The notes beneath the pieces are model-generated. The model searched no databases, had not been told where the DNA came from, and saw only the letters and a program-made list of their open reading frames with translations. 64,000 nucleotides of DNA from Nipponacmea schrenckii (taxonomy: Eukaryota > Mollusca > Gastropoda > Lottiidae): assembly GCA_030562195.1 (NCBI GenBank), contig JAUJPP010000003.1:45576602-45640601 (forward strand), written 5' to 3'. Below, piece by piece: positions 1-11,976 of the stretch (position 1 is the first letter of the stretch; the number at the start of each line of letters is the position of its first letter). The position numbers were made by a program, and so were the translations under genes.

Positions 1-803
1 GTTGAATTTAACGTACAAATTAACATACGAATTTAGAATTAAGACATAAGAAATAGCAACTAAGACCATTGACTAAAAAGGCATTCCGCCTTCCATATTG
101 ATTAAGTTCTCTGAATAAAGTGTGAGTACATTTAATTTGAGTAGTTGTCAGTCTAATCCCCATTTTGGTGACTAATACATTTTTGAAAACAAGCCAGTAT
201 CTTCAGACTTCACATCTGTATTATAACGTTCACAAACCGATTCTGCGTTTTACGAATAGTTTAGAAGGAATTATAATGTTATCGCTAAACTGTAAGTTTT
301 CAATAATGGTAATTATTGGAAAAAAATGAAGTTGTAAATGACTATAGCATGGTTTTCCTATGATGGTATGAAATATGACTTTTTTCGTGTTCGTCGGTAC
401 TTACAACCGTAACACAACTACACCACCCCCACCCCTCCAAGTCAAAATGTCACCCTGTACCCCTGCGACAGGAGCGCTAAAGACCACGTGTGAGTCGGTG
501 TTTTTTTTTTTGTTTTTTTTTAATACAATGAATAATAATTGTCTCAATAAAGAAATCAATTCAAATGGTTTCAATAAGAAATTAAAATAAGTCATGAATC
601 ATGAAGCATTGTCTGAGTTTCAACTTGATTATATTAAATTTATTTTTGAAAGCTGTTACCACTCAATATTCTACCTATAACGGAATGTCTTTGTATCACA
701 AAACACATTGGAAATTTAATGTCAATAAGTCAATATCTTTCTTTTTAATAATGGGCAGAAACGTTTATACTCTCCTTAATATCAAATCCAATACCATTTA
801 AAC
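1..803. other. 5' flank of the first cysteine-rich gene; no gene seen
   Basis: AT-rich sequence with homopolymer runs (T tracts near 500-520) and no open segment with convincing coding character or splice context. Short open frames near 375-800 are low-complexity or chance. The promoter and any 5' noncoding exon of the gene starting at 804 should lie here, but I see no clear TATA box or initiator that I would defend. Confidence 0.5.
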
Positions 804-3255
804 ATGACGAAAATGGTGCCCAAGCAATTAGTAGCTCTGTTTTCTTTGTGTGTGGTATATTTAGCTTCTTCTGGTCATGCAGGTGAGTGAACATTTTGAA
901 TCATTTTATTCAAGCTGTAAAATAAACAAGAACAAAAAAACGGAAACCTTATTAAATTGCAACAGTTCAAACACAATGTGATTGTAATTGTCATTTATGT
1001 AATGATAATTAAGCCAACATACCTCTACATAAAAACATGTATATGGTGGAATTTATGGTTAAGTTTGGGCTAAACATAAGTTGATTATAACACGATTTCT
1101 AGAAATAAACAGACTTAGAAAATAATATATGTTCTATTTTATTTATAAAAGTAAACCTCTCCTAGGGTTTGACCTTTTTATATATAAGAAGGTAAATAGT
1201 AAAGAATCGAACATAAACTCGTCAAATTTTAGTTTGGTAGATCTCAACAATTAACTAACAATTAACTTTGACACAAGAATATCTTAGCTATTTTTGCTAA
1301 GTTAACCACATCATTATTTAAGTTAAACCCCAATCCTTCCTTCTTTAAATACAATCCAATTATTCTCTGGGTTACAATGCAACCTTTTCTAATATAAAAC
1401 CCAATCTAGCTCAAAGTTATGATAAGAAAATTCCGTACAATCAAGACAGTTTTCTCGGAGTTACAATAAAATCTTTCTCTTAGTTACAAAACAATCCTTC
1501 TCTTAGTTACAAAACAATCCTTCTCTTAGTTACAAAACAATCATTCTCTTAGTTACAAAACAATCCTTCTCTTTGTTACAAAACAATCATTCTCTTAGTT
1601 ACAAAACAATCCTTCTCTTAGTTACAAAACAATCCTTCTCTTAGTTACAAAACAATCATTCTCTAGTTACAATACAATCCTTCTCTTTGTTACAAAAAAC
1701 AATCCTTCTCTTTGTTACAAAACAACCATTCTCTTAGTTACAAAACAATCCTTGTCTTAGTTCCAAAATAATCCTTCTCTTCTCTTAGTTCTAAAACAAT
1801 CCTTATTTTAGTTAAAAAACAATCCTTTTCTTCTCTTAGTAACAAAATAATCTTTCTCTTAGTCCCAAAATAATTCTTCTTATAGTAACTATCTCATTTT
1901 TGTCTGTGTAGGTAGAGACTGTATTGATGATGTTGATGGCCAGGTGTATGCAGATGGACAAGTATACTTCAGAACAGTAGAACCCTGTGTGAAGTACAAG
2001 TGTAAAGACGGTGAAAGTAGTGTTGATGAAAGAGGTGAGTTTCTGGTATGTAAATTGCTCACTGCGTTTTGTAGAAGATATGAGAACTTTGCGTCTATAA
2101 CGAGTTATTTGAATTTATTGGATGAGATTTCCGAGAAAGAAAATATGTGTGTCACGTCCTTGAAAGCATTTCTGTTAAGTATTACTGGTTAAAGTCAAAT
2201 ATTTACCAACCATGTTCATTATTTTTGTTAAAATAACATTATCCTGTTAAATATATTAAAAATTGTTTAGAAAACGAAAATAAATATATTTCCTGGCTGA
2301 ATATGAATATATCTGGCCCAATCCAAGGAAACCGACTAATTACTAAATCACTACTTAAACGTCAATAATTCTTCAAATGTTGAATGGGAAATAACTCTAG
2401 AATACGTTTAACAATGACATAAGGACTTCAACGAAATTCAACAACCTATAACTTTTTCCAGAAATCTCGTTGAAAACTTTCCTACGTGTCAAATGAAAGC
2501 CAGGCCTATACTTAGTTTCTGTACAAAATTTCAATATAGCATGACCATGAAACTTTTGAACTATTCAAATGAAAGTGAACCGCTACATTCAACATCCACT
2601 TGACTGCACACAAAACCAGATTTTAGACATGAAATTCCAAATCAAGAGCAAGAATTGGTCAAAAATGGACAAACAAAAAACCCGAAAGGGAGAAATATAG
2701 AGGATTTTTAAAAAGCGCGGACTAAATTCAAACATTAGCATAAAATTTTTTACTGGACTGAGTCCGTTTATTTCAGAATGTCGCCATCCAGATGAAACAC
2801 AAACAGATTGTTTTAAACTGGGAAATAAAATAGAAGCTAACTGTATTACACGAGAATGCGGAGATGGTGATGCAGGACGAATATTCTATGTTACCAAGCT
2901 CAGTACGTATCAATATGTATCCGATAATATCAACCATACGATCCCAAATACTATCTTACCATACAGATCTTTGCTTAAAACAGTTAAACTACCTCTTCGA
3001 CCCTAAAACAAACATAAAGCAATGGCAGCTGTTTGATATTGCCGAGGAAGCGTGATTTCGTATTTTGCGTATATAAAACTCATTTCGAACTGTTTCAAAC
3101 TGAACAATTATTATTGATTAATTTCAGAGTGTACAGACGCCGATGGTAATTGTCATGATGTCGGTTCAAGATTCGCAAAAGTAATAGGAGGTTTGAGAAG
3201 AGAGAGTTGTACTTGTGATGAAAATGGTGATAGTGTCGACTATAGATGTGATTAA
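804..3255 (+). CDS. Secreted cysteine-rich protein, three VWC-like modules (cluster gene 1)
   Basis: Four coding exons join in frame: 804-882, 1912-2034, 2777-2902 and 3128-3255. They total 456 nt (151 aa), with every intron GT-AG and phase 1. Exon 1 encodes a signal peptide (hydrophobic core LVALFSLCVVYLA, then SSGHA). Each later exon encodes one module of about 40 residues. In exons 2 and 3 the end of the module holds paired cysteines (CVKYKC, CITREC); the last module ends CTC...YRC then stop. The pattern resembles small von Willebrand type C-like domains, but I cannot assign a named family. A canonical AATAAA follows at 3265-3270. The start is the first ATG of the signal-peptide exon. It is probably secreted; its role is unknown. 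Gene structure is well supported, function is not. Confidence 0.82.
1450..1890. repeat. Minisatellite, about 23-bp unit, in intron 1
   Basis: At least fifteen imperfect head-to-tail copies of a unit resembling TTCTCTTAGTTACAAAACAATCC. Copies diverge toward the 3' end, where the array runs up to about 20 bp before the acceptor of exon 2 (1912). The pyrimidine-rich units may add to the polypyrimidine tract. Confidence 0.9.
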
Positions 3256-3264
3256 TGATTCAGA

Positions 3265-3270
3265 AATAAA
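3265..3270 (+). terminator. Polyadenylation signal AATAAA for cluster gene 1
   Basis: Canonical hexamer 10 nt after the TAA stop at 3253-3255. This gives a very short 3' UTR. Confidence 0.7.
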
Positions 3271-3396
3271 ATATATCTTTAATTGCATATGTTTTACCCT
3301 TGGTTAGATCCAAGCGACTGAAGTGTTCAAAACAAAAAGTTTACAAAGATTTTCGTTTTGATCCATAGAGTTTATGAAATTATGGTTTAATTATGG

Positions 3397-5510
3397 AAGC
3401 CGGATACGGCCATCTCGTGTTCTCGCATTCTCGCCTTGAAAATTAGGAGGCGAGAACGCGAGAAAGCGAGGGCCGAGAAAGCGAGGGACGAGAACGCGAG
3501 AAAGCGACAACACGAGGAAATAGGGCGAGAACGCGAGAAAATGAGGGCGACAAGGCGAGAAAAACTTCCCTCGTGTTCTCGCGTTCTCGCCTTTGTAAAT
3601 GCGCTTTTCCTCGCATTCTCGCGTTCTCGACCTTCATTTTCCTCGCGTTCTCGCTTTTTCGCGTTCTCGCTTTCTCGTGTTTGTAATTTGAACTTTTATT
3701 TTTCTGAAAATGAAAGTTTCCTCGCGTTCTCGCTTTCTCGCTTTCTCGCGTTCTCGCTTTCTCGCGTTATCGCGTTCCGGTTTCCCATTTAATGCTATCT
3801 AAAAATAAAAATTTCATAGCCCTTAAAGTTAATAAATAAGCCACTCGAATGATAAAATTTAACTAAAGGATACGCTAGTGCTGCAAAGGCTGGGGAACTT
3901 TCCGGTAATTTTGGAAATTTACCTGGTAATTTTCGGAAACTTTCAAGGGCTGGGAAATTTTGGAAATATTGAATTTTTTTTTTTTAAATTATAAAAGTTA
4001 TTTGACAAAATTTGATTTTTAACATATCAATCTGAACAAAGTAATGGACAACCTTGTGAAGTTCAGTGCCTTTGGAAAGGAGAAGGGGTATGGGTGTCTG
4101 CGAAACCTGGTGGAAAGGCCTATGTGGTACCGAGGCTGTATACAATTCTTCTACAAACTCCTCTCAGTTCGGCCTCATCTGAACGCATTATCACGCCAAG
4201 GCTCCCACCAAACTAACAAATGACAAATGCTTGTTTCTATTAAAGTTAACCTTGGACTGTTCGAAGCCAACTCTGATAGTCTTCTAGATGAACCACAGCT
4301 TAGTGATGGTGAGGTTGAAACATCTCACGTGGAAATTATTGACTAAATATGTTTAATTATTCTACACTTGATGGGCTAGTTTGATTTTTGTAATATTTTA
4401 TGTTATTTACCAAACTGGAATTACCAATTCTTTTTTCAACGTGATTGTGTTAAATTGCTTTAGTTGTTATCATTATTCATTTTTAATTGTATTTTGCACC
4501 ATTTTTAGCATAATGCCATAGCAGTACATAAATGTTGATGTGCTTAAAATGAAATCGAGCCAGACATTATCTTAGTAGTCAAAATTATAATCATCATATT
4601 TTAAGCAAACTATAGAAGCAATGATTATGGTAGATTTATTTTGGCAACTGGAATGTGAATGAAGTTAGACTTAACTTTTTACGGTAAAAATGTTCAAAAG
4701 AATGTTCAAATAAATATGACAAAAGAATTTGTGTTTTGCATTTCTTTTTGCCAACATTCAAACAATATGTCACCTCATAGACCTTTAATGTGTACTATAT
4801 AAAAAGACTTTATAAATCACAATTGTTTTGTTTTATACAAAAAGAGGCTAATACGATTTTCTGAATCTCCAATTTTTCCCAATATTTCTCAAAAATTCCT
4901 GAAAGTTTCCTGGAAATTTCATTTGAAATTTTGCAACACTAGGAAACGCATTTGTGAATTTGGAAGAGGGTCCGAAAGAGAAGTGTATCTTTGTGCCATC
5001 ATAAACAAAACCCGTAAACAAAACACGTGATACGCATGCGTAATAATCGATTGTCGAGAAACCGGAAGGCGAGAACGTGAGAACGCGAGGAAGCGACAAC
5101 GCGAGAACACGAGAACGCGAGAAAGCGAGAAGGCGAGGAAACTAACATTTTCAGAAAAAAAAAGTTCAAATTACAAACACGAGAAAGCGACAACGCGAGA
5201 AAGCGACAACACGAGAAAGCGACAACGCGGGGAAAATGAAAGTCGAGAACGCGAGAATGCGAGGAAAAGCACTCTGTTATTAAAATTTACAAAGGCGAGA
5301 ACGCGAGAAAACGAGGGTATTTTTCTCGCTTTGTCGCCCTCTTTTTCCCACGTTATCGCACTGTTTTCTCGTGGTGTCGCTTTCTCGCGTTCTCGCTTTC
5401 TCGCGTTCTCGCTTTCTCGCTTTCTCGCGTTCTCGCTTTCTCGCGTTCTCGCATTCTCGCCCTCTTAACAAAGGCGAGAACACGAGAAATTGAATGGACG
5501 CAACCGGCTT
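3397..5510. mobile_element. Foldback-like element with CTCGCGTTCTCG-rich inverted arms
   Basis: Two long arms in opposite orientation, about 3397-3785 and 5045-5510, are made of variable short repeats of the type CTCGCGTTCTCGCTTT and its reverse complement. The outer ends match as inverted repeats: TATGGAAGCCGG near 3393 is mirrored by CCGGCTTCCATA near 5503, followed inside by CTCGTGTTCTCGC. The arms could pair into a very long hairpin. This architecture resembles foldback transposons, whose arms are also built of internal short repeats. Open frames through the arms are repeat artefacts. A separate hAT element sits in the centre. Confidence 0.72.
3876..4941. mobile_element. Degenerate hAT-type DNA transposon nested in the foldback element
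   Basis: Begins TAGTGCTGCAAA and ends with the inverted TTTGCAACACTA-type terminus, the usual form of hAT ends. It is flanked by an 8-bp direct repeat with one mismatch (GGATACGC at 3868-3875, GGAAACGC at 4942-4949), the target duplication size expected of hAT. Inside, 4169-4189 encodes SASSERI, a hallmark of the hAT C-terminal dimerisation region, and 4210-4254 encodes KLTNDKCLFLLKL in another frame. The transposase is therefore a frameshifted C-terminal remnant and the copy is dead. Confidence 0.8.
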
Positions 5511-7026
5511 CCATATTTAATAAACCATGTTTGGTGACACTAAGGATGCAAGATACATACCTATTACTGAACGGGGAATAAGATTTATGCCAAAACATTA
5601 GCAATTCACACATACAAATAACATATAAAACTAACATGGCAAATTAACTCAAACCAAGAGTAGTTGTTACAAATAAAATATAAAATTGCAAGTCATAATT
5701 CATCCAAGGTAACATTTCACTTTGAGTAAAAATTTGAAAAGTGGTGCACAAGTGACACTGTACGTTCTGATCACGTGTTTTGGGTGTCCTTATCAGCAAA
5801 ACCCGACATACGCCCACCAAGAGCTTTGATTGCATTTACAATCATTGTTCTTGTTTCGTCTATATAGAGAACTTTAAGCTAACGTTAATGTTGTTATTGT
5901 TTGCATTTTATATGTCCATAAGAGAATTGTGAATGCCAAATGTGAATGGACAGAATGACAGACAGGGTGAAGAAAATTTAAGCTCATACTACATGTGAGC
6001 ATATACAAATCTAAAGAATGTACAAAAGGCGATGCCTATGAGCACAAATTGGTCAATATAGCTAATAGAGTAAAAACAGCAAGTCAGACGGATTTCAGAT
6101 CATCACGAAAATAGGATATAATAGGAATCAACTTTATAATGACTTATATTGAGCTGAAGGGCTTGTGTATTACCTACTGACGATGAAAAAATGTTTTTGA
6201 TGCATGCTAAAACTTCCTGGAACAACTGAATGCACTTTGCTATTGAGTCAAATGGTCTCTCAACATTTGAAATGCAGTTTTACTTTTCTAGGCACCCTAT
6301 TAAGAGAGATTACAAAGCGTATTTGACAATTTTTAACAGAAGAAATTACTAGCGAATAACAGTTCTTTGACATGTTCACTGACGGACTGGAGTAGGGCCC
6401 ATATTGAAGTAGTAACGTCTGACGAAGAAGACGTATTAACTACTTAACTTGCTTCAGAGACTTAACTATTGAATATTGACAAATTATTCGTTTTCTCTTA
6501 AAAATATTCATGTTGAAATTCATTCACAACATCGATTGAATTTAACTGACTGAAATAAATGACGACATGATTTGTAAGTTGAAATTTTGTTTTTTGAACT
6601 TGATTTTTTATAATTTGTAATGTAGTATTGGTGTATAAGGACGTGTTTGACGTGTGTTTTTAACGACCTTAATCGTTTTCAGGTTTGCAGCAGTTGAGCA
6701 AGAAGACATGAGATATGAGATAATTCGCCTCCCTTCGCATTACTAAAATCAAATTTATACTAAATTTACACAATAAATTTTCTTAATCTATATTTTACTC
6801 AAATGGCAAAAAAACAGCAATCTGATCAAAATAAACCATGTGAATATTAACAAATTCATTGTGTAAGTAGTTCCAAAAAAACAGATAATGGTGCAGAATT
6901 TGAACAAACAATGTTTAGATTAAGTTAAGAAAACCTGTTCGAAGAGTACGGAAGAGTAAGATAAGGATGATCCTTATCGGGAATTTTTTTAATTTCAATT
7001 TATCTTATCTCACAAATTTTACTAAA
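5511..7026. other. Intergenic region between cluster genes 1 and 2
   Basis: AT-rich DNA without an open segment that joins to either neighbour. No recognisable RNA gene. It should include the promoter of cluster gene 2. I see nothing else that I can name. Confidence 0.45.
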
Positions 7027-9609
7027 ATGGCGACGAACACAAACAAGTGGTAAGAATGCGCTCAATAGACTAAAGTACAAACATTTCTTATTGGATTAAA
7101 TTTAGATCTATAAGCTTTTTTCTGTCTACTTCAGCAGCTCTGTACGTCCGGATAATTCGTAACTGGTCGGGCTATTAATGGTAACGTTGGACGTGAGTCA
7201 AACAAATAGAAAATTCCTCAATGGACTTGTTTTCATTTTTGTACTTTGTTTTGTTTCTGAGTCTGAGTAGTTCGGAAATAAAGTACCTTTTCAGATGAAA
7301 GTAAACATTTTTGGTCGGATGAATATGAAAATTATGTCAGATTATAGGCCAACTGATCTACTGCAAATTAATTAACGAGACTGTTTGTTATATAGTTTGT
7401 TTGTCAACAATATGTTTCAGTATCCATGCACTATGGTTTGTCTTGTTATGGCATATCATCATCGCTGTAGGTAAGCTGTTATAACTATTTGGACTTCAAT
7501 GTAGGCTCTATTAATAATTCTATACGGTTTTGCATCTAAGGGAAATAACCCTCTATTATGAAATTCAGTACTTGAAACTATGATGTGATAAAGAAATCAT
7601 TTTAGTCACACTAGTCTCGTTATTAACCACAGAAAAGAACATTGTAGAACTACCAGTATATTGTCTGGTTTCGATCTATTTCTTAGATTATGCAACACCA
7701 CCTACAATAGCGACTCCACCAGATCCTAAATACAGTTGTTCTGTAGATGGTAAAATGGTTCCAAATGGACAGAATTTCACTACCAAACTCAATGGTCCTT
7801 GCTTTACCTATAGATGCGAAAAGAGAGCTTTTATACCAATTGAATTTAGTAAGTTCTTAGTAGCCTGTAAGTATTCTGTTCTAGTATTCTTCTCAAAACC
7901 CACAGTTATTCAAAACAACCTACTGTTGCTTCTTCAACTAATTGTATGAGTGAGCAGAAAAACTTATATAATTTTATATATAGATACACCTAGGTATTAT
8001 ATAAATATCATCTGTTAGTGACAGTTTAAAAAACATAATTAATGTTTCAGAATGTCCATTGAACGATAAGTGTGTAGCTGTTGGAAGTAATATAACAACA
8101 AGCCAATGTATTGTGCAACAATGCCAACAACACGGCCAATCTATCAGTTATCAAATTGTGAAAGAGGGTAATATTTTATTTAAATGCAAATCTGGATGTT
8201 TCATTTCGTGTACAGTATACTTAAGTGGATGGGCAAAAATATCGCGTCACGATTAATCGAACCAACATATTGCATGCAGTATAGTGCATCTTATCGCCAG
8301 GGAGGTCATGTTAACTTATACTATCTTGTCATTGACAAAGCGCAAAAAAACCAAGATGGTATGTTTAAGTCAAAGTTTTGAATGCTACTCAGAGTACCTA
8401 AAGATTATCTTTCAAGAATATTAAAACAAAATCTTAAGGTTCAACCTTTTAGGTTGGAAATATCTTCCATTGCCACATTCTTTTTATCTATGTTGTATTT
8501 TTGATAAATTTAGGTTGCTCTAAATTTGACTCCGGATGTCTGAACGTTGGTGAATCATATCAAGATGGTTGTACAACGTATACATGTCAGAAAGAACAGT
8601 TTACCTATCGCTTGGCTATAACAGGATGGGGTAAGTGTTTGAATACTCGTCATGTACTCAGATGTTACCACTATACCTTCCATATCTTTCACTTGTGTTT
8701 AAATTTTAATGTCGTGTAATGTGTATGTTCTAGGTTGTAAATATGGCGGTAAATGTTTTAAACCAAGTGAAACTATTACTACTCAATGTGATGTAAAACG
8801 ATGTGAAAAAAGAGGAGTAATGGTTGGAATGTATACTATACAATCAGGTAGATACGTATTTCATAGATTTTGTATATATATTCCATTCGTCATTAGCATC
8901 TTGAATACACTGAATACATAACATAATAACCACTGTCATAATCTCATCTTTCTGATATGACAATAATCAGTCATACGTTCTCCATATTGTGAACATCAAA
9001 GAACCTTCTTCAATTTGAAAGTCGAAAATAGGAGGCTAGAAATGTAGACTCGATAGGTTTTGTCAGGATATCATAATAATATGCAATATTATATTTTGAC
9101 ATATCATTGGCTAGCCATAATGTTCCCATATTACAGGTTGTCAGTTTGTAAATAATACCTGTCTGAAAGAAGGGGAAGATGCCATAGACCAATGTAGGCT
9201 ATATAAATGTGCCAAGGAAGATGTTAGTGGTGTTTCTTACTACAGAACCAAGGCATTGGCCGCCAGTGAGTTTTAACATTTTCTTCCTGGTTGCTTCACA
9301 CAACTAGTAGTAACATTGAAGTTTTAACCCTCGGTTACTAGTATATAGTTGTGTTTTATATCGCCTTGATTTGACTGAGTTATGACTGAATAAACAAGAT
9401 GAATTTGAATGCTTTTGGATTACATCAGAACTGCCCTTCTAAACCAAAAAAAAGCTAGATAGTAAAATGTCATTTCAGTGTGTGAAGACAAGAATGGACG
9501 ATGTCATGGTAATGGAAAGATCGTGGAAGTTGATGTTCGAGGGACTGTAACCAAAACATTAAATTGTACTTGTGTCGTAAATGGGATGAGTGTTGGTTAC
9601 CAGTGTTAG
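7027..9609 (+). CDS. Secreted cysteine-rich protein, six VWC-like modules (cluster gene 2)
   Basis: Eight coding exons: 7027-7049, 7421-7470, 7687-7848, 8051-8167, 8514-8630, 8734-8847, 9137-9265 and 9479-9609. They total 843 nt (280 aa). The first two exons encode the signal peptide (MATNTNK then CIHALWFVLLWHIIIAV). The third adds a Thr/Pro-rich linker (TPPTIATPPDP) and the first module. Each of the next five exons is one module with cysteine spacing such as C-x5-C-x11-C-x4-C. The last ends CTCVVNGMSVGYQC then stop. After the phase-2 junction inside the signal peptide, all introns are phase 1, so modules can be gained or lost without breaking frame. NIT, NFT and NNT are possible N-glycosylation sites. 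Closest relative is the next gene downstream. Function unknown; secreted. Confidence 0.85.
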
Positions 9610-9975
9610 TAAAGTTATGATCGAGTTGAAGTTCATTTTAATTCTACGTTCTGTCACTGATCCTGTTCAATTTCTGCTCAAAGAGAACCACGGATTAGAG
9701 AACGCTTGTAGCAAAGATAAAGGCCATAGTCGCATTTCAGAAGCCATAGTTAGTAGACCAAGGGATCAAGGGCGGAGTGCGCTCATACTAATTCTATGGG
9801 AAAGAAACACCCAATCAATTTGATGAAGTAAAGTAAAATGCTTGACATCATAGGCATAATATACTATTGTAGAGGCAAAAGCCACAAAGCATAAAGCCAC
9901 AAAACAAAAGGCCACAACAATAACAAAGTAAGGTAATCTACGGAAAAACGTTAACCCAAAAATTATTTACAATTC

Positions 9976-10205
9976 GAGCCACGGTGCTTCAGTGAGAGTT
10001 AGACATTTGTTCGATTAATTGAAGAATCAGGGTTCAATCCCGGCCTTGGTCGAGAATCACCTTCTAATCTATCATCCCAGTTTCAACTGTTAGTGTCACA
10101 GGTTTGAAAGCCCTAACATAATTTTCCTGGCATTTGGATAGGACAATGAAGCCCCATCCAGCTACACACTGCACGTGTCAAAGACTGGAATTCGAAAAAA
10201 AGGTG
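9976..10205 (+). mobile_element. tRNA-derived SINE fragment
   Basis: The sequence starts with a box A-like stretch (GGTGCTTCAGTGAG). About 45 bp later comes a clear box B (GGTTCAATCC, 10031-10040) inside GGGTTCAATCCCGGCC, the T-loop signature of a tRNA. The anticodon arm is degenerate, so it is not a functional tRNA. A non-tRNA body follows and ends near an A-rich stretch at about 10190-10200. Confidence 0.62.
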
Positions 10206-10593
10206 GCTTATGTGGTTAAATATCCTCTTTTACACACTGTTTAAGCTTGTAGCAGTTTATCATAGGTTGATAGAATAGAAAAGTAAACTAATTTCTGTAG
10301 TTTTATCAAAAAGGTTTCAAAGGCCATAAAAATTAAGTTAGTAGCCATTTAAGGGCCAGTGATTTATTAGCCATATAAAACCTGTTGTAATGGCGATGTT
10401 ATTGCATAAAAGGCTTCTTCCTATCTGACAACCATATCCTATTTCCACAGAAGTAGTCTCGAGAAAATAGAGTTTCAAAACCACAGATCTTTACAGTAAT
10501 TCATTAGAAAAAAGCCAAACCTAAAGACTATTATAAATGGTCTGAATTACATACGCATTAACTAAAGAAATCTAGCTTTAAAAAGGTTTATAA

Positions 10594-10640
10594 CAGTGTT
10601 TCTCAACCTCTTTTTTTGGTGGTTACCCCCTACGAGACCG
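10594..10640 (+). mobile_element. hAT-like terminal sequence, solo or truncated
   Basis: CAGTGTTTCTCAACC at 10594-10608, followed by a T-rich stretch and GGTGGTTACCCC, is the typical 5' end of many hAT elements. I did not find the matching inverted end nearby, so this is likely a truncated copy. Confidence 0.45.
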
Positions 10641-11976
10641 TGTTTCTTCAATACCCCTTGAACTTGTTGGCGGAACACTGACAAGGTAGTAGAGTGTCTG
10701 GGAGGGATGGGTTTCCCCCAGGAAAATTTGACATGTTACTGGTCCGCTCGCACTTGCAATAGTATAGTAGCATAGCTTATTTAATAGTCGCGTTACATTA
10801 GTACAATTTACATAAACAGGACATTCTCACCTGAATTATCATTATCTCCAGAAATAGAGATTGTGGTTTTAGCAGAACTTTGACAGTCCTCAAATCATCT
10901 CAAATCAAATATGTGCATAAGTCAGAAGTCAGTCAGTTAAAGGGCGAGTACTAATAAATGTCCAATGTTAAGTTGAAGCCAACCCGACGTTATATTTTAA
11001 TGATCTCTGTGAAGAGCATCACTTGTCCAATCTTTCAATGGCCATATTGTTTTTTTTTATCTGGTAAAGCAGTAGATAGGCTGTATTTAATTGCTATAAG
11101 CTGTAATATGATGACCTCTGAAAGATGTGTTTTGAACTTTATCTTTCCTACAAAAATGTGTGGCTCTTTTACGGAATTTTTCAGAAAATGAACAGGATCG
11201 GGTATATCTGTCGTATGGAGAAGGTTCAATTGTATGCAATGGACATCGAAATCATGTAGTTCTCCCTTTTTCGAATGATATATAACTGAGTTTCCCACGA
11301 GGGCTGTTTAGATCCGTTTTAAAGCCTGAATTATCAATATGTTCATGTATCGTAAATTTATCTTTATCAAATTAATGTACAACCATGTGAATGATACATA
11401 AGATATACCACTTGCTCCAAGAGAGCATATGGTTTTATCTGCATTTCGTGGATTTGGGGATGAATATTCTTAACTGTTGACTTCACCATCGTAGGCCTAC
11501 TGTGATTCAACAAGAGCATCTAAAGCATAGCAATAATTGGTACCATATCAATTAACCAAATGATTACCGTTAGTAAAATACACCGGAACATGAAATACGA
11601 CATGAACATTGAAAACGGCCGTAAAGTTTGAAATTAGTTTAAACTAAGTAACCTCGTCCGTTGGTCAACAGGTGACGAAATATTTCAAATTCCTCTCCTT
11701 GCATGAGGGAAGGGAATATTTTAATGTACAATGTTTTATTTTTGGTTTATAAATCAAGGTTATGGACAAAACAACATCAATATAGAGATAAAGGGAGTGT
11801 TAAATGCAAATATTTGAGTTGTGGACTAAAAAAAAGATATAAATCAGATCGTCTTATCTGACTTACACATAAGGGAGATGTTCTTTAGTTAGAGAATACT
11901 ACATAATATACCCGAGAACACCTATTATACTCGTCGATTGATTCTGTCTTTCGCTTTTCAACAGTACAGAAACAAA

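Larger units (their letters stand above)
9610..11976. other. Intergenic region between cluster genes 2 and 3
   Basis: No coding exon supported. It contains a tRNA-derived SINE piece (about 9976-10205) and a hAT-like terminus at 10594. The open frames near 9590-9823 and 10958-11298 have no splice context or recognisable protein character. Confidence 0.45.

Noticed and set aside
1450..1890. Regularly spaced repeats that could suggest a CRISPR array
   Set aside because: Units are directly adjacent with no unique spacers, in an animal intron; it is a minisatellite.
3436..3792. Arg/Glu- and Ser/Phe-rich open frames through the CTCGC arrays (also 5280-5483)
   Set aside because: They are translations of a short tandem repeat and exist on both strands; no splice or start context.
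10031..10040. Functional tRNA gene
   Set aside because: Box B is good, but the cloverleaf stems do not form and the sequence continues as a SINE body.
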